Assembly: GCA_938091165.1 (NCBI GenBank)
Contig: CALKNK010000044.1
Location: 1-32,930, forward strand
Direction: 5' to 3'
DNA from: an uncultured Ilumatobacter sp.
GTDB taxonomy: Bacteria; Actinomycetota; Acidimicrobiia; Acidimicrobiales; Ilumatobacteraceae
DNA length: 32,930 nucleotides
Part shown: positions 7,572-15,676 of the stretch, in pieces
Layout of the letters: each line of letters starts with the position of its first letter
How positions within the stretch are numbered: position 1 is the first letter of the stretch
The notes under the pieces: generated by a model
Told to the model about the DNA's origin: nothing
Seen by the model: only the letters and a program-made list of their open reading frames with translations
Databases searched by the model: none
Translations under genes and position numbers: made by a program

Positions 7572-8245
7572 CCGCCTCAACGCCCACCATGTTGCGTCAC
7601 AACAAGATCGACCTGGCACTCCATTGCCTGCGTCAGGCAAGCGATCCCTCCACTCGCCCACTCCTGCTCTTGCACGGACTCGGTGATCACACACCGGCGA
7701 CGGTGCCCGGCTGGGCTGATTCGTGGACTGGGGCCATCGCCGGACTCGACTTCACAGGGCACGGAGCATCAAGCATTCCGAGCGGCGGTGGATACACCGC
7801 CGAGCTGTTGCTCGGCGACGCCGACGCAGCCCTCGCTTCGCTCGTCAAACAGAGCCCTGACGGCAAGATTTCTGTGCTTGGACGTGGCCTTGGCGCCTAC
7901 ATTGCGTTGCAATTAGCGGGCGCCCGTTCAGCGCAGATCCACGGTGCAATCTTGCTCGACGGGCCGGGACTTGCTGGTGGTCCGACCGGACCGACATCGC
8001 AAAGCTTCTTCTCACTGCCACCAGCAACAAAAACTCCCGACCCCTATGCGTTGGTCGAACTCGGACGAGACCTGCGGCCACCGGACTACGTGCGCTCGTT
8101 CGTCCATCTCGCTATCGCCAATTCAGACCTCGACGAACCCATTTCCGTGTGCAGCGTTTTCCGGCCCGAGTGGCTTGCTGAAGTGGTCAGCGAGCACGGT
8201 GTCATGGAAGTTCCGCTCGCCGAAGCCCTCGCCGCTTACCTCTGA
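7568..8245 (+). CDS. alpha/beta-hydrolase-fold protein lacking the nucleophile serine
   Basis: This 225-residue protein reads as an alpha/beta hydrolase: LLLLHGLGDHTP oxyanion region, AGLDFTGHGAS strand-turn, then the elbow strand ISVLGRGLGAYIALQLAG. The G-x-S-x-G elbow is G-R-G-L-G, so the catalytic serine is a glycine (codon GGC), and no clear catalytic histidine follows in the shortened C-terminal part. It is probably a pseudoenzyme or a non-catalytic subunit. The GTG start overlaps the preceding hydrolase stop by four bases (GTGA), implying translational coupling and matched amounts of the two proteins. The reading frame is intact, so it is not an obvious pseudogene. Confidence 0.78.
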   Translation: MTASTPTMLRHNKIDLALHCLRQASDPSTRPLLLLHGLGDHTPATVPGWADSWTGAIAGLDFTGHGASSIPSGGGYTAELLLGDADAALASLVKQSPDGKISVLGRGLGAYIALQLAGARSAQIHGAILLDGPGLAGGPTGPTSQSFFSLPPATKTPDPYALVELGRDLRPPDYVRSFVHLAIANSDLDEPISVCSVFRPEWLAEVVSEHGVMEVPLAEALAAYL

Positions 8246-8331
8246 CGGTGTCACTCCCTGATTGCCTGGTTGTCGCGTCACGGCCTCAGCGAAATGGGAG
8301 AGACGAGTGAGACAGGTCTGATTTTGCCAGT

Positions 8332-8337
8332 TAGCGT
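8332..8337 (+). promoter_or_regulatory. -10 box TAGCGT of crtZ
   Basis: TAGCGT is followed by seven bases and the GTG start at 8345, with no ribosome site. Confidence 0.4.
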
Positions 8338-8344
8338 TTAGCCG

Positions 8345-8824
8345 GTGCCGGCTGCAACAACGATTCTGATTGCAATTATCGCGTTTGTGATCATGGAACC
8401 ACTCACAGCAGCAACCCACCGTTGGGTTATGCACGGCGTTGGCGAATTCCTTCATCGCAGCCACCACCGTTCAATGTTGCGCCGGTTCGAAGCAAACGAC
8501 TGGTATCCGGTCATGTTCGCTGCGGTCGTCAATTTCGGTTTCTTCGCCGGTTTGAACTGGAACGGGTTTGACGTGCTGGTTCCCGTCAGTATCGGGATAA
8601 CCGCCTATGGCGCGGCGTACGCTCTCGTGCACGACGTATACATCCATGGACGTCTCAACTGGTTTGCGAACCGTCAAGTTGCAACATTTGACCGGCTCGC
8701 CGAAGCTCACCGTATCCACCACCTGTACAACGCTGCGCCCTACGGAATGCTCGCCCCCGTGGTGCCTGCTGCGCTACGTGAGCGCGCGAGCCACACCGCC
8801 CGCAACCCACTCGTCAGAGCCTGA
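8345..8824 (+). CDS. crtZ: beta-carotene hydroxylase CrtZ-like (fatty acid hydroxylase superfamily)
   Basis: This 159-residue membrane di-iron hydroxylase carries the full set of histidine clusters of the CrtZ family: HRWVMH (H25, H30), HRSHH (H37, H40, H41), HDVYIH (H96, H101) and HRIHH (H122, H125, H126). Hydrophobic segments lie at about residues 5-22, 55-72 and 78-96. CrtZ adds 3-hydroxyl groups to the beta-ionone rings of carotenoids, giving zeaxanthin-type pigments. The length matches CrtZ (160-180 residues). No other carotenoid gene lies in the window, so the substrate could also be another cyclic isoprenoid. The start is GTG 8345, with a -10-like TAGCGT seven bases upstream. Confidence 0.85.
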   Translation: MPAATTILIAIIAFVIMEPLTAATHRWVMHGVGEFLHRSHHRSMLRRFEANDWYPVMFAAVVNFGFFAGLNWNGFDVLVPVSIGITAYGAAYALVHDVYIHGRLNWFANRQVATFDRLAEAHRIHHLYNAAPYGMLAPVVPAALRERASHTARNPLVRA

Positions 8825-9051
8825 CTCGTCACCATTGCTGGCCGTGCCGCAACCCACGATTAATTGGGCGTGTTGCTCGTCGTTCCGCCGACGTATACAG
8901 AAAGAATCTCGGTCGCTCCAGCAGCGCTGGAAATGACAATCAGGTTTTGTCCCTGTTCCGAGGTTCCAGTGGATACGCGTGGAACACCTGAGCGCCGCTG
9001 CTAGGTTTTCGTTGCTCTCAACGAGACGGGTTCGCTCGCCTCAACGAACAG

Positions 9052-9124
9052 GCCCCCATCGTCTAGTGGCCTAGGACACCACCCTTTCAAGGTGGCGGCA
9101 CGGGTTCGAATCCCGTTGGGGGTG
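9052..9124 (+). tRNA. tRNA-Glu(TTC)
   Basis: The full cloverleaf is readable: acceptor GCCCCCA/TGGGGGT with a G1-U72 pair and G discriminator, anticodon arm CCACC-CTTTCAA-GGTGG (anticodon TTC), and T-arm ACGGG-TTCGAAT-CCCGT. CCA is not encoded. Confidence 0.95.
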
Positions 9125-9145
9125 CGGAAGGCTTTTCGGTCTTCA

Positions 9146-9173
9146 CAGCAGCTGCAGTGACACGCAGCTGCTG
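9146..9173 (+). other. perfect 10-bp hairpin between tRNA-Glu and tRNA-Asp
   Basis: CAGCAGCTGC and GCAGCTGCTG form a perfect 10-bp stem around an 8-base loop. No T tract follows, so it may be a processing signal or weak terminator rather than a full terminator. Confidence 0.45.
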
Positions 9174-9189
9174 AATACATAGCAACATT

Positions 9190-9267
9190 GGTCCCGTGGT
9201 GAAGTCAGGAGTTCACGCCGGCCTGTCAAGCCGGAGGTCGCGGGTTCAAATCCCGTCGGGACCGCCA
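9190..9267 (+). tRNA. tRNA-Asp(GTC)
   Basis: The acceptor GGTCCCG pairs with CGGGACC, the discriminator is G and CCA is encoded. The anticodon arm is CCGGC-CTGTCAA-GCCGG (anticodon GTC), with a normal T-loop TTCAAAT. Confidence 0.95.
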
Positions 9268-9269
9268 AC

Positions 9270-9305
9270 AGGGGCCGCCAAGCACGTCAGTGCAAGGTGG
9301 CCTTT
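9270..9305 (+). terminator. stem-loop after tRNA-Asp
   Basis: AGGGGCCGCC (9270-9279) pairs with GGTGGCCTTT (9296-9305) over ten positions including wobbles, with an inner GCAC/GTGC stem. It ends in TTT and could be a weak intrinsic terminator or a processing hairpin. Confidence 0.4.
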
Positions 9306-9341
9306 GTGATAGTGGAGCAACATTGTCCACGTTGAGAACAT

Positions 9342-9417
9342 GGTTTCGTAGCTCAGTTGGCAGAGCGCTCGCCTGAAAAGTGAGAGGTCACCGGATCGAC
9401 GCCGGTCGAAACCACCA
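9342..9417 (+). tRNA. tRNA-Phe(GAA)
   Basis: The acceptor GGTTTCG pairs with CGAAACC, the discriminator is A and CCA is encoded. The anticodon arm is CTCGC-CTGAAAA-GTGAG (anticodon GAA). The T-loop is ATCGACG, so position 54 is A instead of the usual T. Confidence 0.94.
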
Positions 9418-9418
9418 G

Positions 9419-9463
9419 GAACGCTCCGCTCGGATCAATCCGGCCGGGGCGTTCGTGGTTTTC
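9419..9463 (+). terminator. terminator of the tRNA cluster
   Basis: GAACGCTCC (9419-9427) pairs with GGGGCGTTC (9446-9454) in a 9-bp stem, followed by GTGGTTTT. It begins two bases after the tRNA-Phe CCA end. Confidence 0.55.
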
Positions 9464-9808
9464 GGGCGGAATCATTACTGATTTTGCGCAGCGCCCACAG
9501 ACCCGGGCGGCGATCGCCTGTGACCGCAGCCCGCAGTGAGAGTGCACCGTTGAGATCGGCGGCACCGACAAGTCGTTCCTCGACGCTTTCACGTCGATTT
9601 CGCCTGCTGAAATCAGCTCGAAGCACGATCCTTCCCATCAGAGTGGGCCGCACCGGATTACGAATTGATCGTCGGCCTTATCCACCACAACCGCGTCACA
9701 CTAGGGGTGGCGCGACACGACGCTGCGCTCCCCGACGGCTACCGACGCCTCAGTCTGATTAGCTATTTGCTGCACGCTCGGTCTATCGCCCCGTGTGCGC
9801 TGCAGTCG
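9464..9808. other. gap without a recognised gene
   Basis: Open frames here (plus 9484-9762, minus 9435-9653) are rich in arginine and serine and show no motif or start signal. I see no RNA gene beyond the terminator to the left. Confidence 0.4.
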
Positions 9809-11908
9809 TCAGCTGGCGTGGGTTTGGAGCTGACCGCCTGATTCAGCAAGGGACTTAAGGAGTGGGCTGAGGTCCCAGTGCTTGCCACCGAGTGACTCGT
9901 TGTAGCTCTCGATCTTCGACACGATCTCGGCGAGACCGATCGAGTCGGCCCAATGCATCGGGCCCCCGCGGTAGACCGGCCAGCCGTAGCCATTGACCCA
10001 CACCACATCAATGTCGCTGCCGCGGATCGCAATCTTCTCCTCGAGAATCTTGGCTCCCTCGTTGACCATCGGGTAGAGCAAGCGTTCGAGGATCTCTTGT
10101 TCGGTGACCTCACGCTGCTCATGGCCCTTCGAGACAGCGAAGTCCTTGATCAGTTGCTCAACCTCATGGTCCGGCGTGGCCGCTCGAGTGTCTGGGTCGT
10201 AGGTGTAGTAGCCGCGTCCGTTCTTCTGGCCGCGACGGCCGTTCTCGCACAAGATCTCCCGGATCGTTGATGATGACGACGTTTCTTGCTTCCAGCCGAT
10301 GTCGAGGCCGGCGAGGTCGCTCATCGAGAACGGGCCCATTGGGAAACCGAAGTTGTAAAGCACGCTGTCGATCTGAGCTGGCGTCGCACCTTCCATCAGC
10401 ATCCGCTCAGCCTCAGCACCGCGCATGAACAGCATGCGGTTGCCAACGAAGCCTGGGCATACCCCGACCATGACCGAAACCTTTTTGATCTTTTTGCCGA
10501 TCGCCATCGTGGTTGCCACGACCGAGTCAGAGGACTTGTCGCCACGGACGTTTTCGAGCAACTTCATCACGTTGGCTGGGCTGAAGAAATGCATGCCGAT
10601 CACGCTCTCCGGACGGCTGGTCACCGAGGCGATCTCGTTGACGTCAAGCGCTGAGGTGTTTGAAGCAAGCAGTGCACCCGGTTTACAGATCTCGTCAAGC
10701 TCTTTGAAGATCGTCTTCTTCAGTTCCATGTCCTCGAAGACGGCTTCAATAACCATGTCGCAGTCAGCAAAATCGTGCTTGCTAATGGAGCCGGTGATAA
10801 GGGACATCCGTTCTTCGACTTGTTCGGCTGTGGTCGAGCGCGAGCGCTCATAGTTTTTACGGACAACGCCGAGGCCCTTGTCGAGCGACGCTTGATCACG
10901 CTCAACAATGGTGACTGGGATACCAACGTTGACGAAATTCATCGCGATGCCTCCACCCATCGTGCCGGCGCCCAGAATGCCAACTTTCTGCACGTCGATG
11001 AGCGGCGTGTCTTTGGCAATGTCGGGGATCTTGTTTGCGGCTCGTTCGGCGAAGAAGTAGTACCGCTGCGCACCTGACTGCGGTCCGGTCATCAGCTCCA
11101 TGAACAGCTTGCCTTCGACCTTTAGACCCTCGTCGAATGGCAGATTGGCAGCGGCTTCGATGCATTGAATGTTGTACTCGGGAGCGAGGAAGCCGCGGGT
11201 CTTGCGAGCGATGCTTTTGCGGAAGTCGGCAAAAAGCTGATCATTGCCCTTGGCCTCGGCGACTTTGTCGTCGCGATCACGAACGCGGACGAGCGGCAGA
11301 TCCTCAGCGACGGCCTTATTTGCGAACGCCACGGCTTCGGCTTTCAGTTCCTCGAGACCGTCGCCAGAAATAACTTCATCGACGAGGCCGCCCGCTTGCG
11401 CCTCGGCGCTGCTGACATGCCGGCCTGTGGTCATCATTTCGAGTGCCTTCGGTACACCGACCAGACGGGGCAGACGCTGCGTGCCGCCAGCACCTGGCAG
11501 CAGACCGAGGTTGACTTCAGGCAGACCAAACCGTGCTGATGGGACGCTGACGCGGTAGTGCGCACATAGCGCCACTTCAAGCCCGCCGCCGAGAGCGGTG
11601 CCGTGAATGGCGGCGATCACTGGGATGGGAGCATCTTCCATAGCGGCCTGGACCTCTTGTAAACCAGCCGCTTTAGGCACGTTGCCGCCGAATTCGCTGA
11701 TGTCTGCGCCCGCAATGAAGGTCCGTCCATCGCAGATCACGACGATTGCTTTCGCACCAGACTCAACGGCTTGTGTCATGCCGTCGAACAGGCCCTGACG
11801 GACATGCCAGCTGAGTGCATTCACCGGCGGATTGTTGACGATCACCAGGGCAACGTCGCCGTCTCGTTCAAGACGCACGGATTGAGACAGTTCCATCGAT
11901 TCACTCAT
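9809..11908 (-). CDS. fatty-acid oxidation multifunctional protein: enoyl-CoA hydratase plus 3-hydroxyacyl-CoA dehydrogenase (FadB/FadJ type)
   Basis: From ATG 11908 this is a 699-residue bifunctional beta-oxidation enzyme. The N-terminal crotonase domain (about 10-190) has the oxyanion hole IHGTALGGG and both catalytic glutamates, E111 (GGGLEVAL) and E131 (GLPEVNLGLLPGAGG). The NAD-binding domain starts at KVGILGAGTMGGG (308-320), and MHFFSPANVMKLLE marks the catalytic histidine of the dehydrogenase. A duplicated C-terminal dehydrogenase domain follows. It hydrates 2-enoyl-CoA and oxidises 3-hydroxyacyl-CoA in the cytoplasm. The frame stays open upstream to 12136, but that would cross the divergent gene start at 12093; ATG 11908, or ATG 11896, is more sensible. 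No thiolase gene is adjacent. Confidence 0.92.
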   Translation of the reverse strand: MSESMELSQSVRLERDGDVALVIVNNPPVNALSWHVRQGLFDGMTQAVESGAKAIVVICDGRTFIAGADISEFGGNVPKAAGLQEVQAAMEDAPIPVIAAIHGTALGGGLEVALCAHYRVSVPSARFGLPEVNLGLLPGAGGTQRLPRLVGVPKALEMMTTGRHVSSAEAQAGGLVDEVISGDGLEELKAEAVAFANKAVAEDLPLVRVRDRDDKVAEAKGNDQLFADFRKSIARKTRGFLAPEYNIQCIEAAANLPFDEGLKVEGKLFMELMTGPQSGAQRYYFFAERAANKIPDIAKDTPLIDVQKVGILGAGTMGGGIAMNFVNVGIPVTIVERDQASLDKGLGVVRKNYERSRSTTAEQVEERMSLITGSISKHDFADCDMVIEAVFEDMELKKTIFKELDEICKPGALLASNTSALDVNEIASVTSRPESVIGMHFFSPANVMKLLENVRGDKSSDSVVATTMAIGKKIKKVSVMVGVCPGFVGNRMLFMRGAEAERMLMEGATPAQIDSVLYNFGFPMGPFSMSDLAGLDIGWKQETSSSSTIREILCENGRRGQKNGRGYYTYDPDTRAATPDHEVEQLIKDFAVSKGHEQREVTEQEILERLLYPMVNEGAKILEEKIAIRGSDIDVVWVNGYGWPVYRGGPMHWADSIGLAEIVSKIESYNESLGGKHWDLSPLLKSLAESGGQLQTHAS

Positions 11909-12092
11909 TTCCACAGTCAAGCAAACCCGGGGTCCCAAGTTCGATTCCGACCCAATGCCGGTAGCCCAGTTCCTGTCGTGTACCAACCGGTTCCCTCGAT
12001 GCCAGGGATTGACATGCGCCAACACGTCCTGAAAGCTCAGCTCATCGGACCGCCAGCACCAGCGATTCGAAGTACAGACCGGCGGGAGCCAA

Positions 12093-13019
12093 ATGAGTAA
12101 CGACAACACCCTTGGCTTTATTGGCCTCGGCAACATGGGCGAGCCAATGTGCGAACGGCTCCTCGCCGCCGGTCACCCAGTGATCGCTTTCGATCTCGAC
12201 GACACCAAGGTCGCCCACGCTGTGTCACATGGTGCAAGGTCTGCCGAGTCAGCCGCCGACTGCGCCGCACGTGCCGACGTCCTACTCACATCGCTTCCGC
12301 GGCCCGACCACGTCGAGGCCGTCATGATCGAAGGAGGTGCGCTCGCTGCGTTGCGCGCTGGATCACTGTGGGTCGATCTGACCACCAACCGCAAGGAACT
12401 CATCGAACGCCTCGCCGTCGAAGCTCCGACGGGCGTTGACGTCGTCGATTCGCCTGTAACCGGGGCCGTCGATGGTGCACGCAACGGACGACTGACGCTC
12501 TTCATTGGCGGTGCCGATGCCCCCGTGGCGCGCGCCACTGCGATCATTGAAGAACTCGGCACCGTTATTGCGTGCGGAGTGCTCGGCACCGGCAATGTCG
12601 TCAAGCTCGTCACCAACCAGCTCTGGTTCGTCGCTGCAGCAGCCCTTGGCGAAGGGTTCGCCCTCGGCATGTCTCACGGCGTCGAACTATCGACGCTGTA
12701 TCGCGCGATCAGTGAGTCGGTGGGTGACAGCTTCGTGGCACGCCACGACGGCCCATCAATCTTTGCCGGCCACTACGACCCATCGTTCAGCATCGATCTC
12801 TGCCTGAAGGACCTAAGCCTCCTCCACGAACTACAGGACGACGTCGACGCATCGCTGTTGCTCACCGACGCAGCGCGCGCTGCGTTCCAAGATGCCAGCA
12901 ACAGGTACGGCAGCGACGTCGGCGAACTCCATGTGGCCAAACGCCTCGAAGACGACACCGGCCTCTCATTTCGCATGGATGGCGACTGGACGCCGCCGTG
13001 GGAAGTAACCGATCAGTGA
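12093..13019 (+). CDS. 3-hydroxyisobutyrate dehydrogenase-like beta-hydroxyacid dehydrogenase
   Basis: This 308-residue NAD(P)-dependent oxidoreductase has the N-terminal Rossmann motif GFIGLGNMGEPM (8-19), the substrate-binding DSPVTGA (119-125, family form D-x-P-V-S-G) and the catalytic lysine K171 in GTGNVVKLVTNQL, followed by a KDLSLL segment near residue 243. The family includes 3-hydroxyisobutyrate, tartronate semialdehyde and related dehydrogenases; a role in valine or short-chain hydroxyacid catabolism would match the divergent FadB-type neighbour. GGGAG lies about eight bases before the ATG, so the start is well supported. It converges on the deaminase gene with only 16 bases between the stops. 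Confidence 0.87.
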   Translation: MSNDNTLGFIGLGNMGEPMCERLLAAGHPVIAFDLDDTKVAHAVSHGARSAESAADCAARADVLLTSLPRPDHVEAVMIEGGALAALRAGSLWVDLTTNRKELIERLAVEAPTGVDVVDSPVTGAVDGARNGRLTLFIGGADAPVARATAIIEELGTVIACGVLGTGNVVKLVTNQLWFVAAAALGEGFALGMSHGVELSTLYRAISESVGDSFVARHDGPSIFAGHYDPSFSIDLCLKDLSLLHELQDDVDASLLLTDAARAAFQDASNRYGSDVGELHVAKRLEDDTGLSFRMDGDWTPPWEVTDQ

Positions 13020-13035
13020 CAGTAGTGTCGGCGGC

Positions 13036-13692
13036 TCAAACGATGGCAGCCAGTTGGTCCCAGAGATGCCCGAGCGCCCGGTGGCACGTGCCGGCCTGAC
13101 GAATTTCGGACCATGTCGAGTCCTCACCGAGACCATCGATCAGCCCGGCGAGATCCGGATGCTCAGATCGCGCAAGTTTTTCGGTCGGCCCGGCCGGAAC
13201 TTTGCTGAGTGTGAAGACCATTGGCAACAATCGAGCGAACCCAACGAGCGGACCGTCGAGGGGCATTGACGTGCCGGGCGCGCTGGCAACAGTGACTGGC
13301 GCTGACGCCCATACGTCGTTCATTTCGGCGCGCGACTCATCAGCGGCGGCGTAATGCACGTTGGCGACCTTGAGCTGAATTGCAGCGGCCGCACACATCA
13401 GACACGGCTCAAACGTGGTGTACAGATGCAATCCCTCTGCGTCGAGGGTGTCGAGTTCGGCGAAGGCATTCATCTCGGCATGAGCGGTCATATTCCCTGA
13501 CAGCGTGCGCGGCACACGCTGGGTCTGCATCACACGATCTCGGCCGACTGTAACAATCGCATTCTCCGCAGCCGGATCGGTAACAACAGCGCCGACTCCA
13601 CAGCTGCCAGCACGAAACGATGCCCAAGCCTCCTCAAACGCCACCTGCCACGGCAACGAAAGACTCTTCCATGTCTCGGTCGCAGAGCTCAC
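13036..13692 (-). CDS. cytidine/deoxycytidylate deaminase-family zinc enzyme
   Basis: This 218-residue member of the CDA/TadA zinc-deaminase fold has the zinc-binding H71-A-E73 motif (GNMTAHAEMNAF), with E73 as proton shuttle, and P96-C-L-M-C100 (FEPCLMCAAA), where C97 and C100 complete the zinc site. It could deaminate a free base, nucleoside or nucleotide. It is longer than tRNA-editing TadA (about 150-160 residues), with an extra C-terminal region of about 80 residues (from roughly 140), so I do not call it tadA. The start is GTG 13692; no obvious ribosome site or -10 box was found, so the start is uncertain by a few codons. Confidence 0.83.
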   Translation of the reverse strand: MSSATETWKSLSLPWQVAFEEAWASFRAGSCGVGAVVTDPAAENAIVTVGRDRVMQTQRVPRTLSGNMTAHAEMNAFAELDTLDAEGLHLYTTFEPCLMCAAAAIQLKVANVHYAAADESRAEMNDVWASAPVTVASAPGTSMPLDGPLVGFARLLPMVFTLSKVPAGPTEKLARSEHPDLAGLIDGLGEDSTWSEIRQAGTCHRALGHLWDQLAAIV

Positions 13693-14248
13693 TTGGTGGA
13701 GTCAATCACCGCATCTGTCGCATTCACCGAGAGAGATCAGCCACACGCTGAATGTCGGTAGCAATCTCAGCCGCCTTACGGGAACACCGTAGGCATGTCC
13801 CGCCAACGTGATCGGGTCCGCAGCCTCAGCTTCAGCTTCGCAGCGCTGGGCTCCATAGGTTGCTCGCATCAACACAGAAACTCTCTGAAGCAGCGGGAAA
13901 CGAGATACCAGTGTCGCCACCGAAGTCGCTCCGAAACCCGACGCCGTTGACCACGATGTGCAAGTCAGGATTGAGAGAGCCGTCCTCACCATTTGAGAAT
14001 TTGATTTGAGCTGCGCCGATAGTAAAGACACCGGTCAAAACAACAAAACAGCGCTGACTGCCTTCTACTGCTTGCCGAACTTGAGCCCTGCGGTGCGCAC
14101 AAACAACTGCTTGTCGGCTTCCCATCGGCGGTGTCCGCCGATCCGGCAAAGGTGTCGCTGGTAGAACGCCCATGTATCTAACATTCAAGGCAAAGGTCCC
14201 CGAACGGTCGCTGCCGGATGACGCTGCCTTGCGTGGCAGGGTGTGTCA
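13693..14248. other. gap with possible decayed gene fragments
   Basis: No intact gene is convincing. On the minus strand three frames each show a protein-like stretch: 13832-14188, 13702-14031, and a third frame ending at the TGA at 13724-13726 with CLRCSRKAAEIATDIQRV. They are separated by stops and frame changes, which is what an old pseudogene would look like, but I cannot name a parent family. Confidence 0.3.
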
Positions 14249-15655
14249 ATGCAATCCGCTGCCCAAGTCGGCCTGATCGAGGAACTCAGCCTTGCGGTTG
14301 GTGCAGCCCATGTGCTCGTCGATGACGATCTGCGCGCTGCATATGAGGTCGACTGGACAGGGCGATACCACGGCTCGTGCCACGCCGTCGTGCGGCCCAA
14401 CTCCGTCGAAGAGGTTGCCGCAGTTATTCGGATCTGTGCTCTCCATGACGTGACTCTTGTGCCCCAAGCTGGGAACACCGGACTCGTCGGAGGCAGCGTC
14501 CCACGCCCCGCCAAGTTGGGAGCGCGTTCTGCCATCGTGCTGTCTCTTACCCGACTCACTCGTCTCGGTCGCGTTGACACCGCTGCGATGCAGGTGACCG
14601 CCGAAGCGGGAGTGACTTTGACAACGTGGCGTGAGAGCGCACACAACGCAGGCCTTGATACACCAGTGGACTTCGCCGCTCGCGACACCGCAACCATCGG
14701 AGGAGCAATTGCCACGAACGCAGGCGGATCTCGGGTGCTGCGGTTCGGGACCATGCGCCAACAGGTTGTTGGCATCGAAGCAGTCACCGCGAAAGGAGTG
14801 ATCGTCGGGTCACTCGGTGGGCTGCCGAAAGAAACCGCCGGGCTGCACTGGCCGTCCCTACTCACCGGGTCCGAGGGTACCCTCGCCGTCATCACTGCCG
14901 CTCGACTTCGCCTCGTACCGTGGTTTCAACACACCGCCACTGCGTTGGTCGCCGTCAAATCGATCGAATCAGGAATACGACTCCTGGCTGCGCTTCGCCA
15001 CTCAGTGACATCACTCGACGCCGTTGAAGTAATAGCGCCCGCCGCCATGAGACTCGTCAGCGATCACATTGGTCAGCCGCCACCGGTGTCGTCAACAGAG
15101 GCGGTTCTGTATGTGATGGTCGACTGTGCCGACCATAGTGACCCATCTGAACAGCTCCTTGACGAGCTCTCGCAGGTTGACGGAATCGTTGACTCGGCGA
15201 TCACCACCGATGCGGTTCAACGCAAGCGGCTGGTGGCCTTTCGCGATCGGATCACCGAGGCCATTGCAGCAGCCTCCACCGAAGTGGGGGTGCCCACGTT
15301 CAAGCTTGATGTCGCCGTGCCACTCGACGCGCTGGACAAGCTGATGAAGGTTGCCCAGGATGCCGCTGATGCTGACGGTTGCCAGTTAGTTCCCTTCGGA
15401 CATCTCGCTGAAGGCAATCTTCACCTGAACTACATCGGCGCATCACATCCCGAGCGCATCGCCGACACGGTGCTATCGGCAGTCGCATCACTCGGTGGGA
15501 CCATCTCAGCTGAACATGGCATCGGTGTAGCGAAGGCCCAGTGGATGTCCCTCATTCGAAATCCGGCAGAACTCAACGCGCAGGCCGCAATCCGGGCCGC
15601 CCTCGACCCGGCGGACATACTCAACCCCGGTGTGTTGCATCCCCAAGTGACCTGA
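14249..15655 (+). CDS. FAD-linked oxidase, GlcD/D-2-hydroxyglutarate dehydrogenase type
   Basis: This 468-residue flavoenzyme belongs to the FAD_binding_4/FAD-oxidase_C family, which oxidises D-2-hydroxyacids such as glycolate, D-lactate or D-2-hydroxyglutarate. The PCMH-type FAD domain shows VRPNSVEEVAAVIR, PQAGNTGLVGGSVP and TIGGAIATNAGGSRVLRFG. The C-terminal domain has HLAEGNLHLNYIG, with the metal/substrate-binding histidines, and AEHGIGVAKAQWM near the end. All are intact. ATG 14249 has AGGG seven bases upstream and is preferred over the GTG six bases earlier. The electron acceptor is unknown and no iron-sulfur partner (GlcF type) lies next to it. The gene converges on pyrE, with a hairpin over both stop codons. 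Confidence 0.87.
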   Translation: MQSAAQVGLIEELSLAVGAAHVLVDDDLRAAYEVDWTGRYHGSCHAVVRPNSVEEVAAVIRICALHDVTLVPQAGNTGLVGGSVPRPAKLGARSAIVLSLTRLTRLGRVDTAAMQVTAEAGVTLTTWRESAHNAGLDTPVDFAARDTATIGGAIATNAGGSRVLRFGTMRQQVVGIEAVTAKGVIVGSLGGLPKETAGLHWPSLLTGSEGTLAVITAARLRLVPWFQHTATALVAVKSIESGIRLLAALRHSVTSLDAVEVIAPAAMRLVSDHIGQPPPVSSTEAVLYVMVDCADHSDPSEQLLDELSQVDGIVDSAITTDAVQRKRLVAFRDRITEAIAAASTEVGVPTFKLDVAVPLDALDKLMKVAQDAADADGCQLVPFGHLAEGNLHLNYIGASHPERIADTVLSAVASLGGTISAEHGIGVAKAQWMSLIRNPAELNAQAAIRAALDPADILNPGVLHPQVT

Positions 15656-15676
15656 AGCGCAGCGAGCCTTCAGGTC
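15649..15676. terminator. hairpin spanning the convergent stops of the FAD oxidase gene and pyrE
   Basis: GACCTGAAG (15649-15657) and CTTCAGGTC (15668-15676) form a perfect 9-bp stem with a 10-base loop. It overlaps both stop codons and could end transcription from either side, although neither side has a good T tract. Confidence 0.4.

Noticed and set aside
9435..9762. Overlapping frames on both strands after the tRNA cluster
   Set aside because: Arginine/serine-rich chance frames with no start signals; the left end overlaps the tRNA-Phe terminator.
11909..12092. TTGACA at 12009-12014 as a sigma-70-type promoter for the HIBADH-like gene
   Set aside because: No acceptable -10 box lies 16-18 bases downstream (AAAGCT at the right spacing), so the promoter is not supported.
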